Below, one piece after another: positions 6,534 through 7,509 of a stretch of 7,509 bases of DNA. The notes below the pieces were generated by a model. That model did not search any database. It was not told the origin of the DNA and worked only from the letters and a program-made list of their open reading frames with translations. The stretch's first letter is position 1. Each line of letters opens with the position of its first letter. The position numbers and the translations under genes are program-made. Source of the DNA: Acidiphilium sp. CAG:727 (GTDB taxonomy: Bacteria; Bacillota; Clostridia; Christensenellales; Borkfalkiaceae); assembly GCA_000437515.1 (NCBI GenBank), contig FR898488.1, positions 11,611 through 19,119 on the forward strand, in the 5' to 3' direction.

Positions 6534-7509
6534 TCAATCCTGTAATTCTTTTATACCCGCAAGAATTTTCTCTTTTATGCCGGTAAACTTGACAACTTTC
6601 GCCTTTTCGCCGTCAATCAACGCTTTGGGGGCTTTGGAAACGAAGCCCGCGTTATTGAGTTTACCGTTCGCCCTCGCGATTTCGCTTTCGGCTTTTTCCA
6701 GTTCCGACTTCAATCTCGCCAGTTCTTTTTCGTAGTCGACGAGTTCCCCGAGCGGAACGTATAATTCAAATCCGGCAAGTATCTTCGAAACGGTTTTTTC
6801 GCCGATTTCGTCTTTTGACGATACGAACTTAACGTCTTTGACGTTAGCCAGTCTGTTAAGATATATCTTTCCGTTTTCAACCAACTTCTTCTTTTCGGTT
6901 ACGACGTAAACGTCGACTTTTGCCGACGGAGCCGCCCCCGTTTCGGATTTGATATTTCTTATCGCTTTAACGATTTCTTTTATACATTCGATAGCGTCTC
7001 TATCCTTTCTGAATGCGAATTTAGGTTCGTATTTCGGGAAATCGGCGCGGATAAGTTTACCCTTTGCCGTCGGTAAATAGGAATAAATCTCTTCGGTAAC
7101 GAACGGGATAAACGGATGTAAAAGTTTAAGCGTCTGACCGAGAACGAAACTCAACGCGCTTGCGGAATCGTTTTTCTTTTCTTCGTCATCGCCGTACAAA
7201 ACGGGCTTACACAATTCTATGTACCAATCGCAGAAATCCGACCAGACGAAATCCTGCAAAGCGGCGCACGCAAGACCTATCTCGTATTTTTCCATATTCA
7301 GCGTAACGTCGCGAACTACCGTATTCAATCTCGACAATATCCACTTGTCGGCGGAATTGAGTTTTACTTCGCCTATATCCGTCTTAATTTTTTTGCCTTC
7401 GCAATTCATAATTACAAAACGGGAAGCGTTCCATATCTTATTTACGAAGTTTCTGCAACCTTCGAGTTTTTCGGGCGAAAAACGAATATCGTTACCCGCC
7501 GATATGCCG
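6534..7509 (-). CDS. valS: Valyl-tRNA synthetase, C-terminal part
   Basis: ValRS charges tRNA-Val with valine in the cytoplasm. The window holds the last 324 codons and the TGA stop. The family usually has about 880 residues, so the catalytic Rossmann fold, editing domain and KMSKS loop lie beyond the right edge. The frame stays open to the edge and starts with GISAGNDIRFSPEKLE, then NKIWNASRFV, the segment that follows the KMSKS region in ValRS. The helical anticodon-binding domain comes next, with DKWILSRLN, WSDFCDWYIEL and LHPFIPFVTEEIY. The last 65 or so residues form the Lys/Glu-rich coiled-coil tail typical of bacterial ValRS, including LARLKSELEKAESEIAR. An internal ATG at 7407-7409 is a normal methionine codon, not the start. 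Any T-box leader would lie upstream, outside the window. Confidence 0.96.
   Translation of the reverse strand, partial: GISAGNDIRFSPEKLEGCRNFVNKIWNASRFVIMNCEGKKIKTDIGEVKLNSADKWILSRLNTVVRDVTLNMEKYEIGLACAALQDFVWSDFCDWYIELCKPVLYGDDEEKKNDSASALSFVLGQTLKLLHPFIPFVTEEIYSYLPTAKGKLIRADFPKYEPKFAFRKDRDAIECIKEIVKAIRNIKSETGAAPSAKVDVYVVTEKKKLVENGKIYLNRLANVKDVKFVSSKDEIGEKTVSKILAGFELYVPLGELVDYEKELARLKSELEKAESEIARANGKLNNAGFVSKAPKALIDGEKAKVVKFTGIKEKILAGIKELQD

Noticed and set aside
6534..7409. Independent 291-residue gene starting at the ATG at 7409
   Set aside because: The same frame continues upstream to the window edge with conserved ValRS sequence (NKIWNASRFV). The ATG is an internal methionine codon.

Overview
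The window reads as a chromosomal segment of a spore-forming member of the Bacillota, most likely an uncultured lineage of class Clostridia. The main reasons are an intact gene for sporulation sigma factor K with its membrane-binding pro-sequence, ribonuclease J, strong AAGGAG-type ribosome binding sites, and a TrmR/TrhP wobble-uridine modification pair of the kind known from Bacillus. Base composition looks moderate (roughly 40-45 % G+C by eye, not counted) and is even across all genes. I see no sign of a recently acquired island, insertion sequence, CRISPR array, rRNA or tRNA gene.

All seven genes lie on the minus strand, so transcription runs from right to left. From the right edge the order is: the C-terminal third of valyl-tRNA synthetase (valS, 5' part outside the window); a 92-base gap with a long imperfect hairpin and a weak possible promoter; ribonuclease J (TTG start); trmR, whose ATG overlaps the RNase J stop codon; trhP (peptidase U32 family), one base after trmR; a short-chain dehydrogenase/reductase 26 bases further on; a 51-base gap with a possible sigma-E-type promoter; sigK; an 84-base gap with a near-consensus vegetative promoter; and rhamnulokinase (rhaB), whose last few dozen residues run off the left edge.

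RNase J, trmR, trhP and the reductase look like one operon. The first three are translationally linked, and trmR has no clear ribosome binding site of its own. TrhP and TrmR should act in sequence on U34 of certain tRNAs (hydroxylation to ho5U, then methylation to mo5U). Together with RNase J and ValRS this makes an RNA-metabolism neighbourhood. sigK probably has its own mother-cell promoter, and rhaB is a separately controlled sugar-catabolism gene.

I found no convincing undescribed system. The points most worth a second look are the hairpin in front of RNase J, the tightly coupled TrmR/TrhP pair, the uninterrupted sigK with its short sigma-E-like promoter region, and an inverted repeat flanking the rhaB promoter.
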